NCBI GenBank assembly: GCA_023381695.1
Contig: JAMCQP010000112.1
Span: 1-46,923, forward strand
From: Bacillota bacterium
GTDB lineage: Bacteria > Bacillota > UBA5301 > JAMCQP01
Direction of reading: 5' to 3'
DNA: 46,923 bases
The notes under the pieces were generated by a model, which saw nothing but the letters and a program-made list of their open reading frames with translations, had not been told where the DNA came from and did no database searches. The position numbers and the translations under genes were made by a program. This document shows positions 16,285-23,749 of this stretch, one piece after another; the first letter of the stretch is position 1; the number at the start of each line of letters is the position of its first letter.

Positions 16285-16374
16285 TTATGTTATGCGTTGA
16301 AACTCCCTCACTGCCGGAAACACCGATACAATGGGGTGCAGCATTTTAATCTTTTGCCTTTGCTCATCTGTCAC
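16285..16374 (-). CDS. Possible 29-residue small ORF or transposase start fragment
   Basis: GTG 16374, preceded by GGAGGG, opens a short frame starting 'VTDEQRQKIKMLHPIVSVFP' and ending at TAA 16285-16287. The ribosome site lies inside the left arm of the imperfect inverted repeat at 16377-16445, a layout seen where a transposase begins right behind an insertion-sequence end. The peptide matches nothing I can name. Probably a relic rather than a working gene. Confidence 0.25.
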   Translation of the reverse strand: MTDEQRQKIKMLHPIVSVFPAVREFQRIT

Positions 16375-16376
16375 TA

Positions 16377-16445
16377 AAATCCCTCCTTGACAAGGATTCA
16401 TCACTCAAAAAGCAATATTTGTCAAGGAAGGGTTTGATTAAGAAC
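16377..16445. repeat. Imperfect 17-bp inverted repeat
   Basis: The complement of 16377-16393 (TTGTCAAGGAGGGATTT) and 16429-16445 (TTGTCAAGGAAGGGTTT) agree in 15 of 17 bases, with 35 bases between. They may be two facing ends of related insertion sequences or a single miniature element. The whole stretch 16083-16622 holds this repeat, the hairpin at 16131-16177 and the small ORF, and nothing else I recognise. Confidence 0.45.
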
Positions 16446-16622
16446 AGAATGCTCCTGTTCAGCTTGATAATAGCATTTACCTTTAACAACTTATCTCCGT
16501 GATACACAGAATAGTGTTGCGCAAACTTGTTTTGCTTAATCATTACTTAGCAATTTTGAACAGTATGCCGTAAACACCTAAACGTTTTAGCAGTCGCCCT
16601 TTCTGAAATGTCCTAATAGATT

Positions 16623-17495
16623 CTACAACTTTTCTGCATAGACCATACGCTCTATCGGTGTTGATGCAAGTATTCTCCCAGTAGGTTTAACGTATTTCTC
16701 GGCCATTTCATCATAACCTATATCTTCGATTACCCGCCAACCGTACTCTTTTAGAAAATCCGGCCACGATTCCGGCTCCATTCCGAAAATCCAAATCTTA
16801 TTTTCCACATACCTTTTGTAACCTTTCTCCCAGCTATACATAGCCTGGCCATCGAGAAAGTCCTTGAGAACATATGTGAAAGCAAGACGGCTGCCAGGGG
16901 CAGCTTTAGCCAGGAAATCAAACGTTGTTCTAATGCCTTTTTCAGTCAGATATTGAGTGACAGCTTCCCAGATGAAAAATGTCCGCATGTCTGTAGAGTA
17001 ACCCTGTGCTTCCAGAACGGAATCTAAATCTTCGCGGTCGAAGTCTATGGGAACAAGTTTGACATGTGAAGGAATTTTCCCGAAGACCTTAAGGAGCCGG
17101 GCCTGTTTAGACTCGATATTTTCAGGTTGATCAAGCTCCCAAACAGGTTTTTCAGAAAGAGCGGGTAACCGGTATGCCCGAGTATCAAATCCCGTACCTA
17201 AATTCACTACCGCGTCAATCTGATTGAAGGAATCGATAAGTTTCTCATCAATATACCGCTTTCTGCACATCATACCGCTCCAGAGGCCGGGAAAGTCTTT
17301 CTCAGTTGCCCGAACCATCCAATCCCTGAGCGACTTAGAGCGCATGAACCATAAAAAAGCTCTCCCGGTCGGCAGTATCTGACAGGCCAAGTCATCCTCG
17401 ACGATACGTTCCTTTTTGGGAAAGTATTGCTCAATAGCTATTAAAGCTGTTGGACCCGCTCCTGTTTTTGCCGCTTCTTTTGCCATGACATTCAT
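16623..17495 (-). CDS. SAM-dependent O-methyltransferase, PPM1/LCMT-type (polyketide methyltransferase-like)
   Basis: A 290-residue class I methyltransferase of the leucine carboxyl methyltransferase-like family found in secondary metabolism. The SAM loop is 'VVNLGTGFDTRAYRLP' (near residue 95), with the acidic ribose contact in 'VWELDQPENIESKQ', 'LVPIDFDRED' for the adenine pocket and the core 'FIWEAVTQYLTE'. Start ATG 17495 (or the ATG at 17486). It follows the TetR gene after 50 bases on the same strand, so it is probably the gene controlled by that regulator. Substrate unknown; in this arrangement it may detoxify or tailor a small hydroxylated or carboxylated compound. Confidence 0.85.
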   Translation of the reverse strand: MNVMAKEAAKTGAGPTALIAIEQYFPKKERIVEDDLACQILPTGRAFLWFMRSKSLRDWMVRATEKDFPGLWSGMMCRKRYIDEKLIDSFNQIDAVVNLGTGFDTRAYRLPALSEKPVWELDQPENIESKQARLLKVFGKIPSHVKLVPIDFDREDLDSVLEAQGYSTDMRTFFIWEAVTQYLTEKGIRTTFDFLAKAAPGSRLAFTYVLKDFLDGQAMYSWEKGYKRYVENKIWIFGMEPESWPDFLKEYGWRVIEDIGYDEMAEKYVKPTGRILASTPIERMVYAEKL

Positions 17496-17545
17496 TCCTC
17501 TCTATTTTTAGTTCAACCCAATCAGTCCATCATAATTTAAGACTT

Positions 17546-18136
17546 TTAAACGCATGCAATTCCTTCCTTGATTATTTTTATGATATCGTTGATCCTTTTC
17601 AAAAACATATCTTCGCCCAATCCGATCCAGAAATACTCCTTTATAATGAATGAATAAATCATCTCCACGACCAGATCGGGATCAATTTCCGGCTTAATGA
17701 GACCGCGTTGTTTATCACGTTCAACCATTTTTCTTAACTCATTGGCCGATGCAGTACGGAGTCTGATAATAAATTCACTGTTATCTATCTCCATCAGCAA
17801 ACTTATCTGGCTATATTCCGGTTTAGCCCTGCTCCATTGATATGATGCCCTGATCGTTTGCATTAAGACTTCAAAAACATCTGCATCCGGATTTACATCT
17901 TCTGTGCTATGCAAAATTTCTTGCTTTTCTTTCAATATTTCTGTAAATACATAAAGAAAAATATCCTCTTTATCATTGAAATATTGATAAAAACTACCTC
18001 TAGGTATTCCTGCCGTCTTAACGATTTGGTTAATTGACACTTCGCTGAAACGCCTAGTTGAAAACTCTTGCACAGCGGCAATAAAGATTTTTTGTTTTTT
18101 ATCTTTGCTCAGGTTATTAAAAGTTTCTTTCGGCAC
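17546..18136 (-). CDS. TetR-family transcriptional regulator
   Basis: A 196-residue repressor. The HTH lies at residues ~25-55 ('FSEVSINQIVKTAGIPRGSF', then 'YQYFNDKEDIF'), followed by a helical sensor domain. Start GTG 18136 sits behind AGGAGGCG; the longer frame to 18205 would run through the promoter and operator, so it is rejected. Ahead of it lie a sigma-A promoter and two tandem palindromes, which point to autorepression. The methyltransferase follows directly and is presumably co-regulated. Confidence 0.88.
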   Translation of the reverse strand: MPKETFNNLSKDKKQKIFIAAVQEFSTRRFSEVSINQIVKTAGIPRGSFYQYFNDKEDIFLYVFTEILKEKQEILHSTEDVNPDADVFEVLMQTIRASYQWSRAKPEYSQISLLMEIDNSEFIIRLRTASANELRKMVERDKQRGLIKPEIDPDLVVEMIYSFIIKEYFWIGLGEDMFLKRINDIIKIIKEGIACV

Positions 18137-18158
18137 ATTATCGCCTCCTGTAAATAAT

Positions 18159-18187
18159 ATAGTAGCATATAACATTACTAATGACAA
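18159..18187 (-). promoter_or_regulatory. Promoter of the TetR/methyltransferase operon
   Basis: Reading left, TTGTCA (18182-18187), a 17-base spacer and TACTAT (18159-18164) give a plausible sigma-A promoter, with the start expected near 18152. The -35 box lies inside the first operator copy, so repressor binding would exclude RNA polymerase. Confidence 0.55.
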
Positions 18188-18212
18188 GTATGTCATATGA
18201 CACACTTGTCAT
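18181..18212. promoter_or_regulatory. Two tandem 16-bp palindromes, probable TetR operator
   Basis: ATGACAAGTATGTCAT (18181-18196) is followed without gap by ATGACACACTTGTCAT (18197-18212). Each is a palindrome with six-base arms, ATGACA and TGTCAT, around four variable bases. Two sites 16 bases apart would place two repressor dimers on nearly the same face of the helix, allowing cooperative binding. Confidence 0.65.
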
Positions 18213-18314
18213 TTCGTTGAAATTATCATACGTATTTTCAGAAGGGCATCTCCGTTTATACTTATAGCGAACTACCGGTCGAAGTCACCACAATCCCGAC
18301 CGGCATTCCTTTTA

Positions 18315-18452
18315 TCACAGTACCTCCCGCACCTCAAGCCCCACCTTAAACACAAACGCCACCTCAGCCATCGATTGAATCATCACTTCTTCCACAAACC
18401 TTCGAAACAGCACATCGTCGAACTTATCAATCCCACTCTCCTGCGTCATCAT
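18315..18452 (-). pseudogene. Large serine recombinase, C-terminal tail
   Basis: About 45 codons reading left: 'MMTQESGIDKFDDVLFRRFV', then 'EEVMIQSMAEVAFVFKVGLE' and a stop at 18315-18317. Ending a gene with 'F-R-x-F/L-V/I-E-x-V...A-F-V-F-K-x-G' is characteristic of large site-specific serine recombinases of mobile elements in Firmicutes. The catalytic N-terminal domain is absent. Just upstream, at 18459-18480, lies an insertion-element-like end (TAGTGTAAATTAATTTGTG), which probably cut the gene. Confidence 0.6.
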
Positions 18453-18521
18453 CAGGTAGGTAGTGTAAATTAATTTGTGTAAATGGAATTTTTACTAAAA
18501 ATTTTTATGGTTAAAATATTA

Positions 18522-18617
18522 ATTGGCTCTTGCCAATCTGGGAGGATAGGGCTCTGCTGGAGAGCAACCTGAGCGCCCACTTGGTTTCTGCCTGAGGAAG
18601 GAAACTTTCGTTTCCTT
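18522..18617. other. Cluster of three short hairpins
   Basis: ATTGGC-TCTT-GCCAAT (18522-18537), GCTCT-GCTGG-AGAGC (18551-18565) and AAGGAAAC-TTTC-GTTTCCTT (18598-18617) follow one another in under 100 bases, right before the IS1380-like transposase remnant. They may belong to decayed element ends. From 18213 to 19042 the only other content seen is the recombinase tail and the transposase remnant. Confidence 0.35.
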
Positions 18618-18625
18618 TCAAAGAG

Positions 18626-18970
18626 ATGAAAGACGGCTTTGGCATTGACCATTTCCCCACGGGCAATTTCATGGCCAACTGGGCGGATCTGCTTTTGAAG
18701 ATGGTGGCCTACAATTGCTTTCTGGCCTTTCAAAAAGAACTGACCGCCCCAGGGTATAAGAGGTTTACGGTGGGTCGGATGCGGCGGCTGTTTTTCCAGA
18801 TCCCGGCGGTGCTGAGCCACCGTTTAGTTTGGGTTATCCATTTACTGGGTTTTTGCGAGTTTGGCCCTGCGCCGGAAAGAATTTCTCGGGAATTTACCCT
18901 TCCAAGGCTGCGTAGCACGGCAAGTTGCATCCCGAGACCATACTTTTTGGGATTTACAACCACTTTTTAG
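18626..18970 (+). pseudogene. IS1380/IS4-like transposase, C-terminal remnant
   Basis: The frame is open from slightly upstream and reads '...KEMKDGFGIDHFPTGNF', then 'MANWADLLLKMVAYNCFLAF', matching the end of IS1380-type DDE transposases, in which an E-x-K-x-G/D-F-x-x-D/H motif carries the last catalytic acid, followed by 'F-x-A-N-x-A-x-x-x-L-x-x-L-A-Y-N'. The first ~300 residues are missing. The tail after residue 75 is degenerate and the stop at 18968-18970 may not be the original one. It is a dead fragment of an insertion sequence. Confidence 0.6.
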
Positions 18971-19042
18971 CCGCTATTTGGCTTTTGCATGGTAGGCTTG
19001 CGAAATCCGGGATAAACAAAGTAATAAAATTAAAATATTACC

Positions 19043-19071
19043 TTGACAGTCATGGTAACATGTCGTATAAT
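19043..19071 (+). promoter_or_regulatory. Consensus sigma-A promoter with PadR-type dyad
   Basis: TTGACA (19043-19048), a 17-base spacer and TATAAT (19066-19071) match the consensus exactly. An ACAT...ATGT dyad (19058 to about 19079) spans the -10 box, similar to the ATGT/ACAT pattern bound by PadR proteins. It should drive the PadR/pentapeptide/ABC operon and be shut by its own first product. Confidence 0.75.
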
Positions 19072-19091
19072 ACAAATGTGGAGGTGATAAT

Positions 19092-19421
19092 ATGAGCGAT
19101 AACAAAATCACATCCGACCTGCTGCGCGGCCATACCGACACGATGATATTACGGCTTTTATCCGAAGCGGATCGTTATGGCTACGAAATCGTCAAGCTGA
19201 TTGCCGAGCGCTCGGGCGGCGAGTATGAATTGAAGGAAGCCACGATGTATTCCAGCGTCCGGCGGCTTGAGACGGATGGCGATATCGAGTGGTATTGGGG
19301 CGATGAATCTCAGGGCGGACGGCGTAAGTATTTTCGGATTACCGAAAAAGGTAAGGCCACTTACGCCAGCAACAAAGGCAATTGGGAGTATGCAAAGCGC
19401 GTACTCGATAAATTATTGTAA
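19092..19421 (+). CDS. PadR-family transcriptional regulator
   Basis: A 109-residue winged-helix repressor of the short (PadR-s2) class: 'DLLRGHTDTMILRLLSEADR', 'YGYEIVKLIAERSGG', 'LKEATMYSSVRRLETDGDI' and 'GGRRKYFRITEKG' are the standard helix-wing pattern. Start ATG 19092 follows GGAGGTGAT. It is the first gene of a four-gene operon with an ABC exporter and a pentapeptide protein; in Gram-positive bacteria such PadR proteins (LmrR-like) sense drugs and repress adjacent ABC transporters. Confidence 0.92.
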   Translation: MSDNKITSDLLRGHTDTMILRLLSEADRYGYEIVKLIAERSGGEYELKEATMYSSVRRLETDGDIEWYWGDESQGGRRKYFRITEKGKATYASNKGNWEYAKRVLDKLL

Positions 19422-19436
19422 AGGAGATTTGATGTT

Positions 19437-20306
19437 ATGAATGAGAAATTGACAAACTATTTGAACGGCGTTTTTGCGCCTTACGACGGGGTGAAAAGCG
19501 TCGCCGAACTAAAGGCCGACCTGCTCTCAGATTTACAGGAACGCTTCAATGAACTCAAAGCCGAGGGCAAGGACGATGAAACGGCTTTTCAGATGACCAT
19601 CGACAGCATCGGCGACATTGAGCAAACGGTGCGGGAGGCCGCCGGCCTTTCCCGCTCGCTGGAGCGCCAAGTGCGGATAAACCTCACTGCGATCGATCTG
19701 CAAAAGAGTGACTTCGCGGGCGTTATTTTACACAAAGGAAAATTCAAAGTGAGCCCGTTGCGCGGAGCCGACTTTGCTGGCGCAGACCTGACCGGTACCT
19801 CGTTTGAGGTCAGCGATGTGCGTGAAGCCAATTTTGACGGCGCAAATCTGACAGACTGCAACTTTTCCGTCACTGACCTTGCGGATGCGAGCTTCAACAA
19901 AACCATTCTTGTACGCACCGAATTCAGCAAGTTGGGGCTGGCCGGGGCCAAATTCATCGATGTAAAGCTGACCGACGTCAACCTAATCATGTGCGACCTG
20001 AGAAAAACGATCTTTGAAAGATGTATCTTCAACGGCGTAGACTTCGGAAAATCCGACCTGCGAGGGCTATGTCTTGACGGGCAAACCTTTATCGGTGTCA
20101 AGTTTGACAAGTCTGCACTGAACGACGTTTCGTTTAGGGGAGCGACACTCAAGAACGTGTCATTCACTCTACCTTTTTCCGTGACAAACAAATCTTACCT
20201 TGCCATGAAAACCATCTGCTTTGACGGCGCGACGATGGATAAGCTGACCTATGCTGCGCTTAAAGGCTTATGGGTCATCGATTTATCAAAGGTTACTATT
20301 ATATAA
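19437..20306 (+). CDS. Pentapeptide-repeat protein with N-terminal permease-prefix-like domain
   Basis: A 289-residue soluble protein. Residues 1-75 ('KLTNYLNGVFAPYDGVKSVA', 'ELKADLLSDLQERFNELKAE', 'MTIDSIGDIEQTV') resemble the DUF1700/permease-prefix segment that usually precedes membrane domains and often accompanies PadR genes. From ~85 to 245 it consists of pentapeptide repeats A(D/N)Lxx ('GADFAGADLTGTSF', 'EANFDGANLTDCNF', 'KSDLRGLCLDG'), which fold into a square beta-helix. Known pentapeptide proteins include DNA-mimicking gyrase protectors (Qnr, MfpA). It sits between the PadR gene and the ABC ATPase with a ribosome site of its own (AAAGGAG), so it may add a second, non-export arm of protection. 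Function is not established. Confidence 0.85.
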   Translation: MNEKLTNYLNGVFAPYDGVKSVAELKADLLSDLQERFNELKAEGKDDETAFQMTIDSIGDIEQTVREAAGLSRSLERQVRINLTAIDLQKSDFAGVILHKGKFKVSPLRGADFAGADLTGTSFEVSDVREANFDGANLTDCNFSVTDLADASFNKTILVRTEFSKLGLAGAKFIDVKLTDVNLIMCDLRKTIFERCIFNGVDFGKSDLRGLCLDGQTFIGVKFDKSALNDVSFRGATLKNVSFTLPFSVTNKSYLAMKTICFDGATMDKLTYAALKGLWVIDLSKVTII

Positions 20307-20319
20307 GGGGGATAAGAAT

Positions 20320-21081
20320 ATGCCAAACAATTCAATTCAAGTGAAAGGGCTGCAAAAGTCCTACAAGAAACTTCATGTTCTAAAGGGCGTAGATTTTGAG
20401 GTGGAAAAAGGCAGTATTTTCGCCCTGCTCGGCTCCAACGGTGCGGGCAAGACAACGATTGTCAAAATACTCACCACGCTGCTCAAACCGGATAGCGGAA
20501 CCGCCACCGTAAACGGCTTCGACGTTGCGTCAAAGCCCGAAAGCGTGCGGCAGTCGATCAGTCTGACCGGGCAATTCGCCGCTGTAGACGAGATCTTGAC
20601 CGGGCGGGAAAATTTGATCATGATCGCCAAGCTGCGGCACCTCAAAAATCCGCGTCAGGTCGCGGATGATCTACTGAACCGCTTCGGCCTGACCGACGCC
20701 GCCGGCCGCGGGGTTTCCACCTATTCGGGCGGTATGCGCCGCAGGCTTGACATCGCCATGAGCCTTGTGGGGAAACCGCAGCTCATTTTCCTCGACGAGC
20801 CGACCACCGGGCTTGACCCCGAGGCGCGCATCGAGGTTTGGAAGACTGTCAAAGAGCTTGCTGCTAATGGCACAACGGTATTCCTGACCACGCAGTATTT
20901 AGAGGAAGCCGAGCAGCTTGCCGACCGGATTGCCATTCTGCATGAGGGCAGGATTATCGCTAACGGCACGCTCGCAGACCTGAAAAAGCTGTTCCCGCCC
21001 GCGAAGGTGGAATATATTGAAAAACAGCCGAGCTTGGAGGAGATATTCCTCGCAATCGTCGGCAAGAAGGAGGAAAAGTAA
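20320..21081 (+). CDS. ABC exporter ATP-binding protein (DrrA-like)
   Basis: A 253-residue ATPase that powers the adjacent permease. Walker A 'GSNGAGKTT' (~residue 40), Q-loop 'SLTGQFAAVDEILTG', signature 'YSGGMRRRLDIAMSL', Walker B 'LIFLDEPTTGLDPEAR' and H-loop region 'VFLTTQYLEEAEQLAD' are complete. The 'TTQYLEEA' variant with Gln in place of the usual His (TTHY) is the type seen in DrrA/daunorubicin-like exporters. Start ATG 20320 follows AGGGGG; the upstream frame to 20251 overlaps the pentapeptide gene and is rejected. The permease ATG follows directly after its stop. Confidence 0.92.
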   Translation: MPNNSIQVKGLQKSYKKLHVLKGVDFEVEKGSIFALLGSNGAGKTTIVKILTTLLKPDSGTATVNGFDVASKPESVRQSISLTGQFAAVDEILTGRENLIMIAKLRHLKNPRQVADDLLNRFGLTDAAGRGVSTYSGGMRRRLDIAMSLVGKPQLIFLDEPTTGLDPEARIEVWKTVKELAANGTTVFLTTQYLEEAEQLADRIAILHEGRIIANGTLADLKKLFPPAKVEYIEKQPSLEEIFLAIVGKKEEK

Positions 21082-21849
21082 ATGGAAACGATAAAGAACT
21101 ATTTTTTCATGGATATGGGTGTTATGCTTGGACGTTCCATGCGCCATATTTTCCGCAGCATGGACACCATCATCACGGTCACCATCACTCCGATCGCGAT
21201 GATGCTGCTGTTTGTCTATGTGTTCGGCGGTGCCATTCAAACCGGCACGGATAACTATGTAAATTATCTGCTGCCCGGCATCCTGCTGATTGCGATTGCA
21301 AGCGGCATCGCCTATACGGCTTACCGTCTGTTTATGGATATGCAAAGAGGCATCTTCGAACGGTTCCACTCCATGCCGATTGCGCGTTCGACCGCGCTGT
21401 GGGGGCATGTGCTGACCTCGCTGTTATCCAATGCGATTTCGGTTGTCGTCATCATTCTCGTAGCGTTCATTATGGGCTTCCGCTCGTCGGCAGGAGTATT
21501 GTCATGGCTTGCCGTGGCCGGTATACTCGCGCTGTTTACGCTGGCCTTGACATGGATCGCGGCGATTGCCGGACTGTCCGCAAAATCGGTGGACGGTGCA
21601 GGCGCCTTTTCCTACCCGCTTATCTTCCTTCCATTTATCAGTTCGGCGTTTGTGCCAACCGCATCGATGCCGTCGGTTGTTCGCGCCTTTGCCGAAAACC
21701 AGCCAGTGACCTCAATAGTGGAAGCCATCCGTGCGTTATTGTCTAGTCAACCGGTTGGTAATGATATATGGGTTGCTCTTGCGTGGTGCGTCGGAATTAT
21801 GCTTGTGGCATATATCTTCGCGATGAGGGCGTATAAAAAGCGGGTGTAA
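21082..21849 (+). CDS. ABC-2 type permease (DrrB-like)
   Basis: A 255-residue membrane protein with about six transmembrane segments, the membrane half of the exporter. The N-terminal 'MLGRSMRHIFRSMDTIITVT' coupling helix, the 'LLPGILLIAIASGIAYTAYR' segment followed by 'QRGIFERFHSMPIARS', and the late 'FLPFISSAFVPTASMP' and 'ENQPVTSIVEAIRALL' match ABC-2 permeases of the daunorubicin-exporter type. It follows the ATPase without a gap and is followed by a strong terminator, so it ends the operon. The transported compound is unknown, probably a hydrophobic drug or toxin. Confidence 0.9.
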   Translation: METIKNYFFMDMGVMLGRSMRHIFRSMDTIITVTITPIAMMLLFVYVFGGAIQTGTDNYVNYLLPGILLIAIASGIAYTAYRLFMDMQRGIFERFHSMPIARSTALWGHVLTSLLSNAISVVVIILVAFIMGFRSSAGVLSWLAVAGILALFTLALTWIAAIAGLSAKSVDGAGAFSYPLIFLPFISSAFVPTASMPSVVRAFAENQPVTSIVEAIRALLSSQPVGNDIWVALAWCVGIMLVAYIFAMRAYKKRV

Positions 21850-21920
21850 AAATTCAACATTTTTGTATCGAACCTCTGAGGACAGATGAAATCCCAAATG
21901 TCATCTATAAAAAAGCCATA

Positions 21921-21961
21921 AAAAAACGGGCCGAAAAATGCACTTTTTTAGCCCGTTTTTT
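21921..21961 (+). terminator. Rho-independent terminator of the PadR/ABC operon (bidirectional)
   Basis: AAAAAACGGGC (21921-21931) pairs with GCCCGTTTTTT (21951-21961). The T-run on the plus strand and the A-run on the left allow termination of transcripts from both sides, closing the exporter operon and the rlmCD transcript coming from the right. Confidence 0.85.
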
Positions 21962-22007
21962 GCTCATCTTTCGCTTGAAAACCACAACATCTTGTGGTTA
22001 ATGTGCC

Positions 22008-23501
22008 TTATTTATCCTTTTGACCACTATTCGTCATCAGAACTATACTCTCCACGTGACTCGTCTGTGGAAACATATCCACCGGCTGGACCTCCCGCGT
22101 CTCGTACCCCATTCCCGCCAGAAGGGCCAGATCCCGCGCCAGGGTACTGGGGTTGCAGGACACATAGACAATCCGTCTGGGGGCCATGGCCACAAAGGTT
22201 TGCAGGACGCTCTCCTCGCAGCCCTTGCGAGGCGGGTCCACCACGATGACCTCGGGACGGATGCCCTTGCTGTAGAGGCTGGGGAGCAGATCCTCCACCT
22301 TGCCCGTCAGGAATTCCACATTGGTTATACCGTTCAGCGCCGCATTCTTGCGAGCGTCCTCAATGGCCGGCGCCACTTCTTCAATGCCGTAGACGAACCC
22401 GGCCCGCTGCGCCAGAAATAGCGAGATGGCGCCGATGCCGCAATAGGCGTCCACTACAGTTTCGTTCCCCTCCAGGGCCGCGTACTGTATGGCTTTGCCG
22501 TAGAGGACCCCGGTCTGAACAGGATTGACCTGGAAGAAGGACCGGGCGGAGATGGCAAATTTAAGGGCGTCAGCTCGATCTTTCCGGCCTTCATCAGCCT
22601 GCTCATCAACTTTCAATCTTATCTCATCGATGATCTCGTCCCGCCCGGCGATGGTCCGGGTGTAGTCGCCCAAAATCACGTTGGTGCGCTGCGTGTTCAC
22701 ATTCTGCACCACGCCGGCCACCTGCGGGACCTCGCGTGTCAGTTCCGCCGCGATCTCCTCCAGATGCGGCACATCGCGGCCGTTGGTGACCAGAACCGCC
22801 ATGGCCTCGCCGGTGGCCGCCGCCGTCCGGATGAGCAGGTGGCGGATCAGCCCCTGCCCGGTTCGTTCGTCGTAGACGCTCAGCCGGTACTTCTCCAATA
22901 GCCCGCGCAGCACCCCGGCAATCCGGCCATTGAGCGGGTGCTGGATATGGCAATCGGCGATGGGCACAATATCGTGGCTGCGCGCGGTGTAGAATCCGGT
23001 GACCACCCGGCCGCCGCGAAAGCCGACCGGGTACTGCGCCTTGTTCCGGTAGTGAAAGGGATCGGCCACGCCCAGCGTTGGGCGGACTACCACATGATCC
23101 AGATCCAGCTTGCCGATCCGATTCAGCGCGTCCACCACCAGCTGCCGCTTGTAGGCCAGCTGCGCCTCGTATTTCAGGTGCTGGAGCTGGCACCCGCCGC
23201 ACTCCCGGAAGACCGGGCACACCGGTTCCTGACGCTCCGGCGAGGGCTGGAGAATGGTATCCAGCAAAGCCGTGGCGTAATTCTTCTTGACCCCGGTGAC
23301 CCGCGCCTTCACCCGTTCGCCGGGCAACGCTCCCGGGACAAAGACGGCAAACCCTTCCCGTCTGCCCACCCCTTCGCCGCTGTGGGTCAGCCCGGTGAGC
23401 TCCAATTCCACCGTTTCACCCTTCCGCACGGGCGTGTTACCTCGCGTGTCACTTCGCCTATTACCTTGCGTATTACCTCTGGAGCCCTTCGTCATTGCCA
23501 T
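22008..23501 (-). CDS. rlmCD: 23S rRNA (uracil-5-)-methyltransferase RlmCD/RumA family
   Basis: A 497-residue SAM-dependent enzyme that makes 5-methyluridine in 23S rRNA. It has an N-terminal TRAM RNA-binding domain (~28-88), a four-cysteine iron-sulfur site ('CPVFRECGGCQLQHL', with a fourth Cys perhaps in 'IADCHIQH'), the central RNA-binding domain, and a Rossmann methyltransferase domain with 'VVDAYCGIGAISLFLA', 'VVDPPRKGCEE' and the catalytic Cys in 'YVSCNPSTLARDL'. In Gram-positive bacteria one such enzyme (RlmCD) modifies two sites, in Gram-negatives two separate enzymes do; the assignment follows the inferred phylum. The first ~28 residues are a Gly/Arg/Asn-rich tail. Likely monocistronic, ending at the shared terminator. 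Confidence 0.92.
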   Translation of the reverse strand: MAMTKGSRGNTQGNRRSDTRGNTPVRKGETVELELTGLTHSGEGVGRREGFAVFVPGALPGERVKARVTGVKKNYATALLDTILQPSPERQEPVCPVFRECGGCQLQHLKYEAQLAYKRQLVVDALNRIGKLDLDHVVVRPTLGVADPFHYRNKAQYPVGFRGGRVVTGFYTARSHDIVPIADCHIQHPLNGRIAGVLRGLLEKYRLSVYDERTGQGLIRHLLIRTAAATGEAMAVLVTNGRDVPHLEEIAAELTREVPQVAGVVQNVNTQRTNVILGDYTRTIAGRDEIIDEIRLKVDEQADEGRKDRADALKFAISARSFFQVNPVQTGVLYGKAIQYAALEGNETVVDAYCGIGAISLFLAQRAGFVYGIEEVAPAIEDARKNAALNGITNVEFLTGKVEDLLPSLYSKGIRPEVIVVDPPRKGCEESVLQTFVAMAPRRIVYVSCNPSTLARDLALLAGMGYETREVQPVDMFPQTSHVESIVLMTNSGQKDK

Positions 23502-23550
23502 TTGTCCCCAACCTTCTCCTTACGGATCTTCTCCGCCGCACACTCAGCCC

Positions 23551-23712
23551 TCACGTGTTAAATAAAGTCCGCCAAAGATAAAACGTCACATGCGCCTCCC
23601 AGCCCTGCCAGGAGAGAGCCAAGCGTTTAAGCTCATCGGGAGTGGGTTTCTTTGATAGTCCTAGTCGCGCCTTTACCGCATTTTGCAAAAACAGCCACCG
23701 AGACTGCCGCAA
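23551..23712 (-). pseudogene. DNA-3-methyladenine glycosylase (AlkA-type), C-terminal remnant
   Basis: A 53-codon frame reading left, starting near TTG 23712 and containing 'LQNAVKARLGLSKKPTPDEL' and 'KRLALSWQGWEAHVTFYLWR'. This is the final part of helix-hairpin-helix base-excision glycosylases of the AlkA type: P-T-P-E/D-E-L, a W-x-x-x-R-x-x-A-like helix and a Y-L-W-R end. The catalytic domain is missing. It follows the ogt and adaA genes on the same strand after 37 bases, where an alkA gene would fit (Bacillus groups alkA with adaA and adaB). The Arg of W-x-P-x-R is replaced, a further sign of decay. Confidence 0.65.
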
Positions 23713-23749
23713 TTGGCAAGGTTAATCCCATCATAACTTTTCCCCGTTG

